Assembly: GCF_035582795.1 (NCBI RefSeq) | Contig: NC_134366.1 | Coordinates: forward strand, 151,823,519-151,887,518 | Length of the DNA: 64,000 nucleotides | Origin: Mycteria americana | Lineage: Eukaryota > Chordata > Aves > Ciconiiformes > Ciconiidae | Direction of reading: 5' to 3' | Shown: positions 46,013 through 58,080 of the stretch, in pieces | Numbering within the stretch: the stretch's first letter is position 1 | How the letters are laid out: every line of letters starts with the position of its first letter | Position numbers and translations under genes: made by a program | Notes under the pieces: model-generated | The model's input: the letters and a program-made list of their open reading frames with translations, nothing else | Told to the model about the DNA's origin: nothing | The model's database searches: none

Positions 46013-48456
46013 ATTTTTGGGCGTTTGTAAGATGCTTTGAGAGCTGTGGCCCCTGTGTAAAAAACAGCACAATAAGTTTGGACAGAAATATATTTGTAAC
46101 ATTTTCCGAGTGCTTGACTTTGCAAATTAACTGAGTTTTTGTTTATACAATTTAATTATTTTTTATACCAAGCCGGAACTGTTGATTTGGGGCTCAAAAC
46201 CTTTTAAATGTTGGGGGGGTTTTTAGTGGGTTTTTTTCTGGTAGATGCTTTGAAATCCCGTGGTTAAAAGATGCTGCAGGAATAACTGTGAGTGATTGTT
46301 CCTAATGAATCTCACTAACTGTAACTGTAGTGACTAATACTCTTAATGTACTAATTTTCCACGAGACTCCTGCCTGCTGTAGTGGATTACGTGGTTATTC
46401 AGGTTTCTCTCCATTTGCCTGTGTAGTTCCATGCCTGCTTTTCCTCTCTGTGCTACCTGTGGTTCATGAAGAGAGCCCACCCAGCCGCAGCAGGCACTGC
46501 TCTCCCCTCGTCCCACTGCACTGGCAATGGCAGAAGCAGCAAGTCTGACTTCAGGACCACCCCAATCTTTCCCTCTATTCCTTCCCTTCTCATGTTAGGC
46601 CAGGCCATCCTTCAGACGCCAAAAATTAGTTTCATTTACAGCGCTGAGAAACTTTGAACTCGATTTGAACAGATGATGAATTTACTTCACAAGCATGATT
46701 CATTCCTAACACTGAATGGGACAGCAGGGGGGATGGAAAAATTGCACTTGAAGAGGGAAGGCTTTTTGCAAAGAAACTGAAGAGAACTTACTGAGAAAGC
46801 TCAGGGGATCTTTACTGTGCCAAAAGGGTAGAAAGAGCTTTTGGTGACACTGTTAGTTGCTGTCTTCCAAGGATAAAACATCTACTTCTGAAGAAGAGGC
46901 TTTTGTGCTAGAGGATTAGCTGTGGGCATTTGGGGCAGGTTTGGATGGTGGAAGGCCCCGCGTGTCCCAGCAGACACACATGAAGAAGCTCACTTGCCGA
47001 ATGGGTCAAACGCAGTGGAGTCAATGCACCTCGACTGCTATCGTCGCTCATCAGGATTGAGTCTCACCGTCAGAAGAGCTATCCCAGAATTGTAGGCTCA
47101 TAGCAGGCGCTGGTTTTTAGATGGTCATGCACAGTGAAATTTCTGTTTTGTTTCTGCTTAGGCAATGAGAAGAGCCTAGTGACAGCTTTCCAACAACCAA
47201 AATTAGGGAACTATTCAAGGGCTTAGGAGGCAGGAAAAGGAAAGAGCACACAAGTTCACAGAAGAGCTATTTTGAGAAAAAAAGTCTGTATCTTCCCACA
47301 CAGCAACTGCAACTGCTGAAGCTACTCAGTAGCCTGCTAAGTTGCTTTGGATATCTGGATGAAGACGGGTTTTATCTGAGGAAAGCAAGTTTCAGCAAAA
47401 ATAGCAGGAAGCAGAGTCGAGAGAGACTGGTGCTTTTTTGTTGAAAAGCTCAACTGGAAAGCATGGCCACATGGCAACAGTGAGAGAACAAACCCTACTG
47501 GCCAGATGTTGGGCACAGTGCTCAAGGCATTACTGGAATGCGCTCAAAGATGATGGGGATGCGGCGAGTCATAAAAGCCCATATAGAATGAAACCTTTGT
47601 AAAATTTGGATTTGCTGTAAGTTCAAATGGGTGTATCTTAGCGTGGAAAATAGTTTCTTGCTTTTGTCATTGAGCTTACAACATACATTGGGATAGAGAC
47701 CCAAGAAAGCCATGGCTTACTGTCTTCTTCCTCTGTGAGGACCATGCTCATGGATAGTATGAGTGATGGTTATTATTTAATGCTAATGCAAATATCTTTG
47801 TGATATTTAAAAAATATAAATTAAAAATGAATGGCATGCTTTAGAAGAAATCCCAAAGTTGATTGCAAATTAATGCCACAGACAGGAAAAAGACTGAAGT
47901 AACTTTTGGGGTGGAAAATGACAATTGTCCATACAGCATAATGCTGTATGTGCCTGCTTGTCAGAGAATGAGGACTACTAAGGTCAGCTCAAATGGTCTG
48001 TGTTTTTCTTTCTGTTTAGCATGAAAAGTGACAACTCTTGTTAGCAACACTGCTGTCTACAGAAAGTGTCTTGCTGACTCCTGCAGACTATGGCTCAACC
48101 TCCGGTAATGTCAGCTGTAAACTGTTTCTCTCCAGAAACAGTTTACTTCCTGATGCATTTCTTGAAGATATAAACCACCCATTATTATTACCAAGCCTTG
48201 CCATCAGCAATCGCAGCTCTAGGGTACCGTGGTGATGAATACTTGGGTGATGTCTGAACAGGGTTTGCATGCTGTGGAGGAACAGGGTGCTTGTGCCATG
48301 CCTAACACAAACTGGCCCTGCTCTCAGTTGGGGAACACTAGGCTACACGTGATAAAGAACATGGATAGTCTTTGTAAAATGGTGAATCATGTTATACTGA
48401 TAGAATGAAGTTGTTTCAGGGAAAGAACTAGAAGACTATGGAGAAGTGTGAAGTCA
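46013..48456. other. Unique sequence, nothing recognised except a hairpin
   Basis: There are only short ORFs, none recognised. Homopolymer-like G and T runs occur near 46200-46250. A perfect 13-bp hairpin is at 48117-48146. Confidence 0.55.
48117..48146. other. Perfect 13-bp inverted repeat with 4-base loop
   Basis: GTAAACTGTTTCT (48117-48129), loop CTCC, then AGAAACAGTTTAC (48134-48146), exact reverse complement. A perfect 13-bp stem with a tetraloop is stronger than expected by chance at any given site. It is too short for a pre-miRNA. It might be the core of a decayed MITE or a cruciform. Confidence 0.85.
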
Positions 48457-48934
48457 GTTAAGGCCCTTGAACATGTCCAGAGGAGGGCAACAAAGCTGGT
48501 GAAAGGGCTGGAAGGAATGTCCTACGAGGAGCGGCTAAGGACTTTGGGCTTGTCTAATCTGGAGAAAAGGAGGCTGAGGGGCGACCTCGTTGCTCTCTAC
48601 AGCTTCCTGAGGAGGGGGAGTGGAGAGAGAGGTGCTGATCTCTTCTCCCTGGGATCCAGGGATAGGACATGTGGGAATGGCTCAAAGCTGCGCCAGGGGA
48701 GGTTCAGACTGGGCATTAGGAAGCATTTCTTTACAGAGAGGGTGGTCAAACACTGGAACAGGCTTCCTAGAGAGGTGGTCAATGCCCCAAGCCTGTCAGT
48801 GTTTAAGAGGCATTTGGACAATGCCCTTAACAACATGCTTTAGCTTTTGGTCAGCCCTGAAGTGGGCAGGCAGTTGGACTAGGTGATTGTTTTAGGTCCC
48901 TTCTAACAGAAATAGTCCTATTCTATTCTATTCA
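48457..48934 (+). mobile_element. Young 5'-truncated CR1 LINE
   Basis: A sense CR1 tail that starts in AAGGCCCTTGAACATGTCC and is open without frameshift to TAG at 48841-48843. The encoded end of ORF2 contains [49 protein letters not shown] and [13 protein letters not shown]. The 3' UTR (TGGACTAGGTGATTG) and a short TATTC tail (48919-48933, three units) follow. It lacks the reverse transcriptase core and cannot move by itself. It is the same subfamily as the 21 kb copy, in inverted orientation about 27 kb away. Confidence 0.93.
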
Positions 48935-48965
48935 GTGCTTAAGGCCAGGTATAGCTTTCAGTTAA

Positions 48966-49012
48966 GCAGGTATTTAAATCCAGAGTAACTCCATCAACAT
49001 TAAATCTATTTA
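48966..49012 (-). repeat. Ancient amniote repeat remnant (antisense)
   Basis: The complement of AAATCCAGAGTAACTCCATC reads as the GATGGAGTTACTCTGGATTT core found in sense at 51749. It is short. Confidence 0.35.
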
Positions 49013-51739
49013 CCTCATATTTGCCTAATTTTAGTTTGATAGAATTGGCCCCTGATTTTCCATGCTATACTTTCTTTTTTTTTTGCTTTTTTTTGCATCC
49101 TTTCTCAGCACCCACCAGCCAGGCTTGCACTGGTTTAGTCCATTCCATTCGCATCCATGTTTACATTCTTCCTGTACTTGCCCTCGATTTTTCTCGAACC
49201 TACTACAGTTATGTACATAAATACTGACTACTCAAAAAAATCTCATTTTTGCACATCCCAGTCTGTCTCACAGTGTTATAACGCTCCATTCATACCTGTT
49301 ACATCTTTGCTCCCAAAGTAACTATAATGGTCCCAAAAAAGGGGTGTGCCACTTCAAACAAGTGGCACAAAGAATTGAGGTGCTTTGGTGTAGGTTTCTG
49401 ACACCCCTCATAAACTAGCGGGCTGCATCTAGTGCCCCTCAAGTCAGGGATAGCCTTTCTGATAAATGAACAATATCAGGTCAATTATATGGTGATACTC
49501 ACTGGCTGGCATCCTTGCACTCAGACCTCAGAACAACCGCAAGTTTTCAGGTGAATCCAGCTATGCAGGCGGCTTCGGAACCAAGTGGCAGATCTTGCTG
49601 CTGGGGCTGACAGCGCGCTCCCTGCCACCTGCAGAACCCAGTTCTGCTCCTCAGGAGTTCGGGAGGTGGATTTCAATGGGGCTACAGGAATTTTTACTAT
49701 TCTTTGTTTTACAATCCAATGCTCAGAGAGAATGGCTTTGACCCATGACATTTATGCTGCGCAGCTCTCGAAGCACATTGCGTGCGTCCACTGCCAGAGG
49801 AATCTGGGGTACGTCTATAAAGACTGCGTTGCCATGAGCTGGAACAGGAGCCAGTTCCTCTCAAGAATCCGCTACCTGCAAGGTCTCTGGAAGTCTTTTG
49901 TGATGATAATCTCACGCACATCAGTCTTTTTGGAACTATGCTGCCTGTAACTTACAAAGTCTGTGCTGGCCTCTGTCCTTCATTGTTAGCACAGGGGGAA
50001 AAGATACCTGGTATGTAAATTAAGAAAACAGCATAGAATTTATGATTTCCCTTTTTAATATCCATGAAGTAATCATGGCAGGATAATACTGCTTTCCCAC
50101 AAAAAGGCCTTCAGTATAATTTAAATGATGAATAAACATGGAAAGTAAAGACAAAGCCACTGAAAACCCATGAGGCAGGGTGCCATTAAAATGGGGTGAG
50201 GGAACTACAGAACTGAATTCTAATTTTATTTTAAAAAGAATTGTACTTCATTACTCCCAGTGAGACAGTATTTTTCCTTGCCTGAATCACATGGCTTTTT
50301 ACTTGGTTTAAGTCACTGTTTACATAGAAAGACACATCTAGTCTAGTTTATTTAGACTTTCTGTTTTCTACTTGGCTGAGATGGCTAACCAATTCTGCCT
50401 TCCCTACGGAGAGCTAGCTTTACCTTAATTTGCTTTCCAATATGCTATTCAGAATAATTTTCCTGCTTTCAGGACTTGTTTCAGGACCTGGTCTTCAAAC
50501 CACCTCATTATTAAAACTTCAAGTTATCTTTTTTTTTTTTTCTTTTTCCCAATACAAAGAAAATGCATTCAGAGTTTAAAGCTAAAGATGTTGCAAGCAG
50601 AGCCTAAGCATTTTAATCAATATTTAATTTAGCTAGATTCACCACTTAACACTGAGTAGCCAAGCTCCATGCATTAAGAATTATCTTGCACCTCTTAGTT
50701 TTACAAGCAGTTCTTACCAATACAAGCCCTGTTGCTGAATTCCAAAACATCAGTAATCTGCAATTACTAATTAAGTAAGTATTAAGTAAGTAAGCATTAG
50801 TAATCCTGCATCTGCAAGGACTGAGAGAACAGGCTAGAGGCTTGCACTTTGCACTTATTATAGCTATTTTTCTTAAAATTGCTTAGGAAAGGATTAAGAT
50901 CATTTGGCTGTAAAACCATCTCTTCCAAAACTTAAGCTTATTTTGGTGTCGCAGAGAGCTGAATGGACCTAAACTGAAAGAGCTTTCGGAAAGCCTCAGC
51001 CGGCTCGTCAGTATGGTTCAACCAAAGGATCCATTCTATCATCTAGACTCACAAAGGCAGGCAAACATCTCATCTTAGAGCTGCTTCATTAAAAAAACCC
51101 AACAAAACAAGAACCCAGCTTTGGCAGAATAAAAGGGGTGTGTCTCCGACATGGGCAGCGCAGCAGGGGGACGAGGGGACGCGCTGACTAAAATCTGCCC
51201 GAGCTGGTGATTTGTAATGGCAAAGAAATGTGTTTGTTTACAAATTGTAACAACTCCTTGAAGAGTATTTGGCAATAGAAAACAGTTAATCTTGTCTTTA
51301 GAAGAGGAATCTACACTTTTCACAGGGTTTTAAAGATGCTTATAGTCTGCCAGTGACAGCATTTAAGCAATGTAACTCAGTTTACCCATCTCTTCTCCCG
51401 TTCCCAGAGTAACTGTCAATCAGCATTCCCACCCTTTCATGTTTCTATCATAAATTATAACCAGATATTTACATTCACAGAACTGCTAAGACAAAATCCA
51501 CTGGGTCCTAAGTTACTTACTTGTCCTAAGTTAGCTGCCCTGCTAAGGCATAGCAATATCTCCGACGAACTGATGAGCTGCCCATATCCAAAAATACTTT
51601 TCTAGACTGTGAATGGTTGGAGAGGTGCCTGCAATTCACACAGCTGGAAAGAGACAGTTCTGTTTATTAGACAGCTTTGTCAATCTCTAGCCACAAGACA
51701 ATGAAGATGGGCAATTCCACAGTCGAAAGCTGGAGTAAT

Positions 51740-51802
51740 AGCATTGCTTCAGTGGAGTTACTCTGGATTTACAGTGGGGAAAGCGAGACTGGAATCTGGA
51801 CA
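51740..51802 (+). repeat. Ancient amniote repeat remnant
   Basis: CAGTGGAGTTACTCTGGATT, TTACAGTGGGGAAAGCGAG and CTGGAATCTGGAC follow the consensus phrase (agtggagttactctggatttacactgg...gagcagaatctggcc) that I recall as frequent in bird and reptile DNA. The family is not named. Confidence 0.45.
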
Positions 51803-51949
51803 ACTAATAAGGGGTCAGTAAGTTCTTTTCTCACCTTTTTTTCCCCCCACGAAAGACAATGAAGCTAATAAAAATGATACTGGACCAAAAGTAAAGTGAA
51901 GAGGCTGTTGCACACAGTTAACGCTGCATACAGTGTTCTCATAAAGAAC

Positions 51950-51976
51950 AGGGAATTTCCACCTGGGAAATTCCCT
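51950..51976. promoter_or_regulatory. Inverted pair of NF-kappaB-type sites
   Basis: AGGGAATTTCC (51950-51960), loop ACCTG and GGAAATTCCCT (51966-51976) form a perfect 11-bp inverted repeat. Each arm holds GGGAATTTCC, which fits the kappaB consensus GGGRNWYYCC. No promoter or exon is visible nearby, so any enhancer role is inferred. Confidence 0.4.
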
Positions 51977-53514
51977 CAAACTCTGTGTTTATCCTCATGA
52001 AAGATGAGCAAGCAGCCAAGTAAGGGAATGCAAAGGATACAACTGCTCTAAAGGAAGATGGACCTTTGATTGCAGAGGAAGAAAGATTTTTCTAGAATCA
52101 GAATGTCTATTATTTTAAAATTTAACAATCAATGTAAGTGACAGATCTCTTAGTGGTCAATGTGGTCAATGCAGGCTAAGACATGAACACCCAACGAGAG
52201 AGGTTCACACTTGATCTTGCCCCAGCCCAGTGCAATAAAATCTGTGGTAAAGGACATTCCTAAAGTACAACACAACAGAAAATAGAAACAATGAAGCTTA
52301 CACAGGAGCTCAAAGACTGCCTAACTTATACCTCTTGTAGCCCTAAGCATGCTCTTTAGTCTGGCTGTTTCCATACTAGATAGGTGTCTCTGATGTTAGC
52401 TATGTTGCACCAAGAGCCCCACCAAAATCAAGGCAACATTTCTAGGCAGCTTTTCGCAATGCAGCAGCCTGAACACCGGCATTTTGTTCCCACAGTCTAA
52501 CACTCTGCACAGTGGTGGTGAAAGCAATGACTTTTGCAGCCAAAGTAAAGCCTCATGAAGTAGTACCTGCCATCAGGACCTTGAGTTCCCTTTACTTTTC
52601 CTCCCTCCTGTCTCTCAGTGAATTCTTGATTGCTTTTACTTTTTTTTTGCCCCCCTTGAAGTTTCCTGAACTTTTTCCTTCTGGATACCAAGAGGCATGT
52701 TGGGCCACCAGCCCCTGTCTGCTCTCAGAACAAGCTACTTGCCTCCTCCATGGCTGTGAGGGGTTTTGGCACTACCCTCTACTGCACAGGACCAGATCCT
52801 GGCAAGGGCTGCACGAGAGCTGAATAAGACCTTTAGGACATGGCCCTGGGTGAGTGCCTGGACTGGCAACCCAGGGAGCAGAATGGGTAAGACTTGGAAG
52901 TGCTACGGGAAAGAAGGAAGCCCCTTTTTAAAAACTCGTCTTCACCCTGTGAAAGTTAGAGTAACTGTGGGACTGGAGCAGTCTGAGCAAAGTAGCTCCA
53001 CAGCTAGTCGAAGACACGGCTGGAGAGCACTCCCCTAGCTTCCTGCACACAGACATGCAATGTCTGGCCTGACTTCTGAGACTGGGTGCTGGATTTAGGA
53101 CCATCAAGTGCTGTCATTAAATGATGTGCTAAGAATGGAGAAAGGTCACTGAAGACCTTCCAGAGCTCTGACTCCATAGCTCATACATCCTCTTGCTGCC
53201 AAACTTGTTTCCAGAATGAAAACTGATCCCCTGCTCAACAGGGAAATGTGAGAGCCCCTACATCCACCAGAAAGAAGAAAGGGAAGTGCCTTGGTCACAA
53301 TCCTTCCTGCTCTGCCTACACTGAACCTCAGCCAGAGGCACTCACCCTGGGAATGGGTTTCTGAAAAACTTTAGGAAACGGCAGACACCTGGCCCAGCTT
53401 CTGTATTTTAGTCTTCTTCCATTTCCATTATGCCTAGCTGAAAACAGGCAGGTTTTCCATACTTGGCCATGATTCTGGATGTAAATTGTCTCTGGACACC
53501 AGATGCTCTTGCCC

Positions 53515-53560
53515 ACAGCCACTGAAATCAATGGGACTTCACACACTGGTGCAGGAGTCG
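53515..53560 (+). repeat. Ancient amniote repeat remnant
   Basis: CACTGAAATCAATGGGACTT followed by CACACACTGGTGCAGGAG is another degraded copy of the common 'caatgggacttcacac.gtgcagga' phrase of amniote interspersed repeats. It directly precedes the CR1 at 53583. Confidence 0.4.
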
Positions 53561-53582
53561 CAGCTGGAGACTGATGATCAGA

Positions 53583-53982
53583 ATCATATCATAGAATTAT
53601 AGAATGGTTTGGGTTGGAAGGGACCTTAAAGATCACCTAGTTCCAACCCCGCTGCCATGGGCAGGGACACCTTCCACTAGACCAGGTTGCTCAAAGCCCC
53701 ATCCAACCTGGCCTTGAACACTTCCAGGGATGGGGCATCCACAGCTTCTCTGGGCAACCTGTTCCAGTGCCTCACCACCCCCACAGTGAAGAATTTCTTC
53801 CTTATATCTAACCTAAATCTACCCTCTTTCAGTTTAAAGCCATTACCCCTTGTCCTGCCCTGGTAAAAAGTCCCTCTCCAGCTTTTTTGTAGGCCCTCTT
53901 CAGGTACTGGAAGGCCGCTGGAAGGTCTCCCCGGAGCCTTCTCTTCTCCAGGCTGAACAACCCCAACTCTCTCAGCCTGTAC
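53583..53982 (-). mobile_element. CR1 LINE 3' fragment with possible target duplication
   Basis: Antisense CR1 starts with ATCATATCATAGAATTATAG (terminal repeats), then GGTTTGGGTTGGAAGGGACC and TAAAGATCACCTAGTTCCA. The ORF2 end follows (a minus ORF covering [20 protein letters not shown] and [20 protein letters not shown]), up to GAACAACCCCAACTCTCTCA. Both flanks carry GATCAGA (53576-53582 and 53983-53989), a possible 7-bp target site duplication. The copy is well preserved, with one small disruption at its 5' side. Confidence 0.92.
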
Positions 53983-54236
53983 GATCAGAGCTTTTGTCTG
54001 CAATTCATGCATGCCTAAGAGTGCTAAAGAAATAACAGAAAACAACGAGATTAAAAATTGACATAGCAAGGAATATATATTCCTTTGTCATTAGATTAGG
54101 CTTAGAATATATTGGGTAAAATTAATACAATTACTTTGAGTAAAAAAGCCTACAGGCTATCAGTACGAGTATTTATTTTTAAAGTCTTTTTAGGCATATT
54201 AATGACAACATCACTCAAAGATTGGTAAGTTATACT

Positions 54237-54358
54237 GATTTTACTGGTGGGGAAGGAGAGGTTAAGTAAGTTTTCTAAGGCCACACAGCAAGTAAGTGCT
54301 TGAATTTATAACTCCCAAATCTGCCTTCTGCTCAGTCCAGCAGGCCATGCTGACTCAC
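54237..54358 (+). repeat. MIR SINE remnant
   Basis: GAGAGGTTAAGTAAGTTTTC, AAGGCCACACAGCAAGTAAG and GCAGGCCATGCTGACTC follow the MIR 3' half (gagaggttaagtaacttgcccaaggtcacacagcaagtaag...). The 5' tRNA-related half is missing. MIRs are shared by all amniotes, so this marks very old sequence. Confidence 0.75.
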
Positions 54359-57300
54359 TGTGGAATGCATATTTCCAGCAAACTCTTAAGGGACAAGAGG
54401 AATCAAAAGAAACAAAAGGTACCAATAAAGTAAGCATTAATTCTAAAGAATAAATGTTTTCTGCTATTCAAAAAACATGAGTCAACTTCTGTTTAAGTTG
54501 TCACACCTCGCCAGCGCGTTAGCCAGAAAAGGAGCACTAGAATAACACGAGGGAGATTGTTCTGACAGTGTTTTTAACAAAACTGAAAGTCAGACACAAC
54601 AGCCTTATGTCATGAGATTTCCAGTACAAAGAAAATCTAATATGTGTCTGAGATTTCAAATGAAGTTTATGGAGATTTATCCCAAGGTAGCTTTAAAGTT
54701 CAGAGAAGCCAGAACTGTTCCCTTCCACGCAGATCCTGGCATCCACAAGACTGTAAGAAACCAGCAGTGATACTGTTATTCCAGCTTCTGGAAGACTATT
54801 TCTATGCTACTGCTCTATATTATATAAGTTTGCTCCTCAGTGTTGGACCTATCTGTATGTACTGGAACATTTTTAAAAACATTTTAAAACCAAACCTGTT
54901 TTAAGCAAATTAAGAATTTAAATATTAATTTCCTTCTCTTAAAGATGAAATATTTTAGGAAAAGTAAGAAAATTAAATGGAACTGACCCTGCAATTTCAA
55001 ATACCTTTTGTCAGACATTAACCAAGAGGAGTATGAAAGGAAGTGCCACTTACGTGACAATACTATAACCAGACTGTCTGGAATCTGGCTCTGGAGTGGG
55101 AATAAAGAATTAATTTCCATTCCATTAAGAGTCTCCATCCATAAAAAGCTCATTTCCTTTTACAGGTAAACAGAAGGGAGATGCCCAACCTGACATAGCT
55201 CCTTGAATAATCAGACGGGACTTGTAAAGGCCTTAATGGATGGAGCAGTTCAAGCTGCAAACTGCCTGCTCCATGTTCCCTCTCATGCTCATTTATGCTT
55301 ATGCAACTTATGTCATGGGATAAATCCCAACCTATTGCTGGCAGATTCAAATTTAAGTACCTAAAACAATCTTTTTTGTGCACTGAAAGAGAGCTAGAGA
55401 CTGAGATTCAAGTGACAAAGAAAGTATCCACAAAAAGCCCCAGAAAGTAGAGAATAAAGAACTGAATGGCTCTATTTGAACTTGGTTAAAGTCAAGCAGC
55501 TGAAAGAGCTCCTGATCCAATGCCTGCATGTAAAAAATAGGGAAATCACATATTCTCATAGTTAATTTAGAACCTGACATTCTAAACTTACTCTGCGGGT
55601 AGTTAAGTCAGAACCAGCCACTACTCCTGCTGCGCATTACTGTTTCAGAAACATAGCCTTCTGAGTCCCAGTACACAGAAACATCTTAAATGATGTCACA
55701 AATAAAATTCACAATAAAAATCTTATCAGTTTTAGTCAAGAGGAAAAATTCCAATTCTGCTTATGTTTCTTGTTACAAAACTAGGAATGTTTTCCTCATT
55801 TTGAGAGCTCTGGTGAAATGACACCTAGATATCTATAACTGGAAGAATGCAAATGAAAAGATTTTCCCAAAACTGTTCTTTTTGCCAGGAGCATGTCTGC
55901 GTCTGCCCAGTTTTCCTCAGAAACATCTGCAGTTTCTAAGGAAGTTGCTAATCTCTCTGAATCTTCCTCCTTACTCTTTTTGATCCATTACTTTCAGCAT
56001 TCTTCCTTCATGTGCCGAAAAGCTACACTGAACCTCAGATGCTAATGCTTGCTTGCCTACAAAAAAAAAACCAAACCAGGGGAAGTTACTCACATGAAAT
56101 ATTTTTTATGAAGAAAATATGCTCTACCTTGTGCGCCAGTGGCTGTCACATATGTTTTGTGGCCTCCAAACTGCTTGCTAACTGGCCATGCAGAGCTAAC
56201 AGACTGCACAGCACTGACTCCGCTTCCTCTGCTCCCCGCCGTTGCACCAGGTGCGCATCCCCGTCTCATCTGAGAAGTGACAGGGCCCAGCTGAAGCCGA
56301 GTTTACGTTCATAAACCATGGTAGATGTGCAGCTGGTTCTACCAGCTCACCGACACTTGGCCGTAACTAGGAACCACGCTGGTCTCCTCTCTTAACATCT
56401 GTTTTGGCCTCAATAGACTAACTCTGTCCTACATCAAAAGTCTTGCAACAGAAGGGGACCGTCTATCTCCAGTCCTGTACGTGCACTCTAAAGGCTATTT
56501 CAGCATCCTCTATATGCCCAGCATAAGCCTATTTCGGAGCCATAGCCAAAAGAAGGGTGGTAAACCTGGGTCATCTCTGTATGCTGTTCTTGTGATCTGT
56601 GCTGCTGCTGTAGACTACAAGAGTCCCGAGGCTACAATACCCTGTTCCATGGAGCAGAGACTGGTCTCCAGCCAGTCCCACTATCCAGAGAGTCTCACAA
56701 GTGGTGCACAGACTCCTCATATCCACCAACCTAAACCAAGCTCAGCTTGTTCACAGGTCAGATTTTGGACATTTTCTATTGAAAGCTGAAGCAATCCACA
56801 CATGACTTAGTTTTGTTTAATGAAAGTACCAAAAGAATCAACTACAGCATTACAGAAAGGAAGTAAAACTGAAATCAAGGCTCATAGATCAAGGTCAGCT
56901 TCTTGTATCTTTATTACAGGGAAGTGTAAATTAAAAAGATGACTACTACTGATAGCAGTGAACTGGTGAATTGGAGCCAACTGATAACCCTCTCTTCAAA
57001 ATATGGTATCATACAGCCCGAACAATGGCTCAGATAAGATGGGGTAGTGTGCCGTAAGCAACGAAAATGACAAAATGGAAAGAAGTTACGGGGACGAAAT
57101 ATGTTTTATGAAGAGAATCCTTGGTGCATAAGAAATGGGGTAAATCTCAAGCCTGGGTGAAGCATGGTAGAGGCATGGAGTGGAGGGCAGGAGATGAAAC
57201 GACGGGGAGGGGCAGAGTTAGGAAGAATGCAGTGGGAGTGAGGGTACATTTTGGTAGGGCTAACCGGTACAGCTCCCGATTCAGGCCCTCGGGGTCAGAC

Positions 57301-57969
57301 GCGTGCTAGCACTACTGCCAGGGCAGGGGCAGGGAAGCACGTTGGGAATAAAGTAGCAGGTGCCTGGGTGCCAGCAGGAGATGAAGTCTGCGGCCTTGTA
57401 CCTTTACGTTAGTTAAGACTTAAAAACTGACTTGCAGTTAGATTGTTTTCTTGGCTTAAAAATATGTATAAAGTATTCCTAATTGCTCTGTTGGAGCATA
57501 GCTTGTTGCCTGGAGGATGACAAGAGCTTTCAAAACTGTACACCTTTGAATTTCAGAACATACATAAAGGCCAAAAGTTTCTACAAAGCTATCGTCCTTC
57601 TGGCAGAGTGACTCCAAATGCCCAATATGAAATTCCCAGGGCCCTGGAAAGCCTGAAAATGCAGGGAATAGACTCCTTTCCAGCTTTATTGCCAGACCTC
57701 CTTTTAATCCTCAAAGTGTTTGCTCCATCTGCAGAGGCTTTGTGGAGGACCAGGTTAAGCTAAGACCAACAGTTCCCCTAACCATTGCTGCATTTCACGT
57801 GAAAAACCAAGTCCTTAACTAAACAAACTGTATCATTCTAGCAGATGAGTAGCTCACTTCTTTGCAAAGCAGACAGTGTAACTCTAAAAACCAAAGAGAA
57901 TTGACTAACATTTTGAAACTGAGTAATTCACTTATTATCAAAATAATGGTGCTCGGTGGGTGAAGCAGA

Positions 57970-58080
57970 CCTTTGTGAGGTAGGTAATGTGATCTACACT
58001 TCCCAAACTGTATCACTAAGACCAAGAAAATATGTCAGTAAGTCAGTGCAATGAATAAAAACAGAGCTGGTGGTATATTA
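57970..58080 (+). repeat. MIR SINE remnant (degraded)
   Basis: TTTGTGAGGTAGGTAATGTG, ATCTACACTTCCC, TCAGTAAGTCAGTGCAATG and ACAGAGCTGG match the MIR central and 3' portions (tgtgaggtaggtaatgttat...cattttacag...agtaagtcagtggcagagctgg) with gaps. Confidence 0.55.

Larger units (their letters stand above)
48935..53575. other. Unique AT-rich tract with small motifs only
   Basis: It contains ancient repeat remnants (48966-49012, 51740-51802, 53515-53560) and a double kappaB palindrome (51950-51976). A 121-codon plus ORF at 49585-49950 is overlapped by minus ORFs and is not recognised. No promoter-like CpG patch was seen. Confidence 0.5.

Noticed and set aside
48448..48843. 131-codon plus ORF as a host gene
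   Set aside because: It is the CR1 ORF2 tail; the core reverse transcriptase and endonuclease parts are absent.
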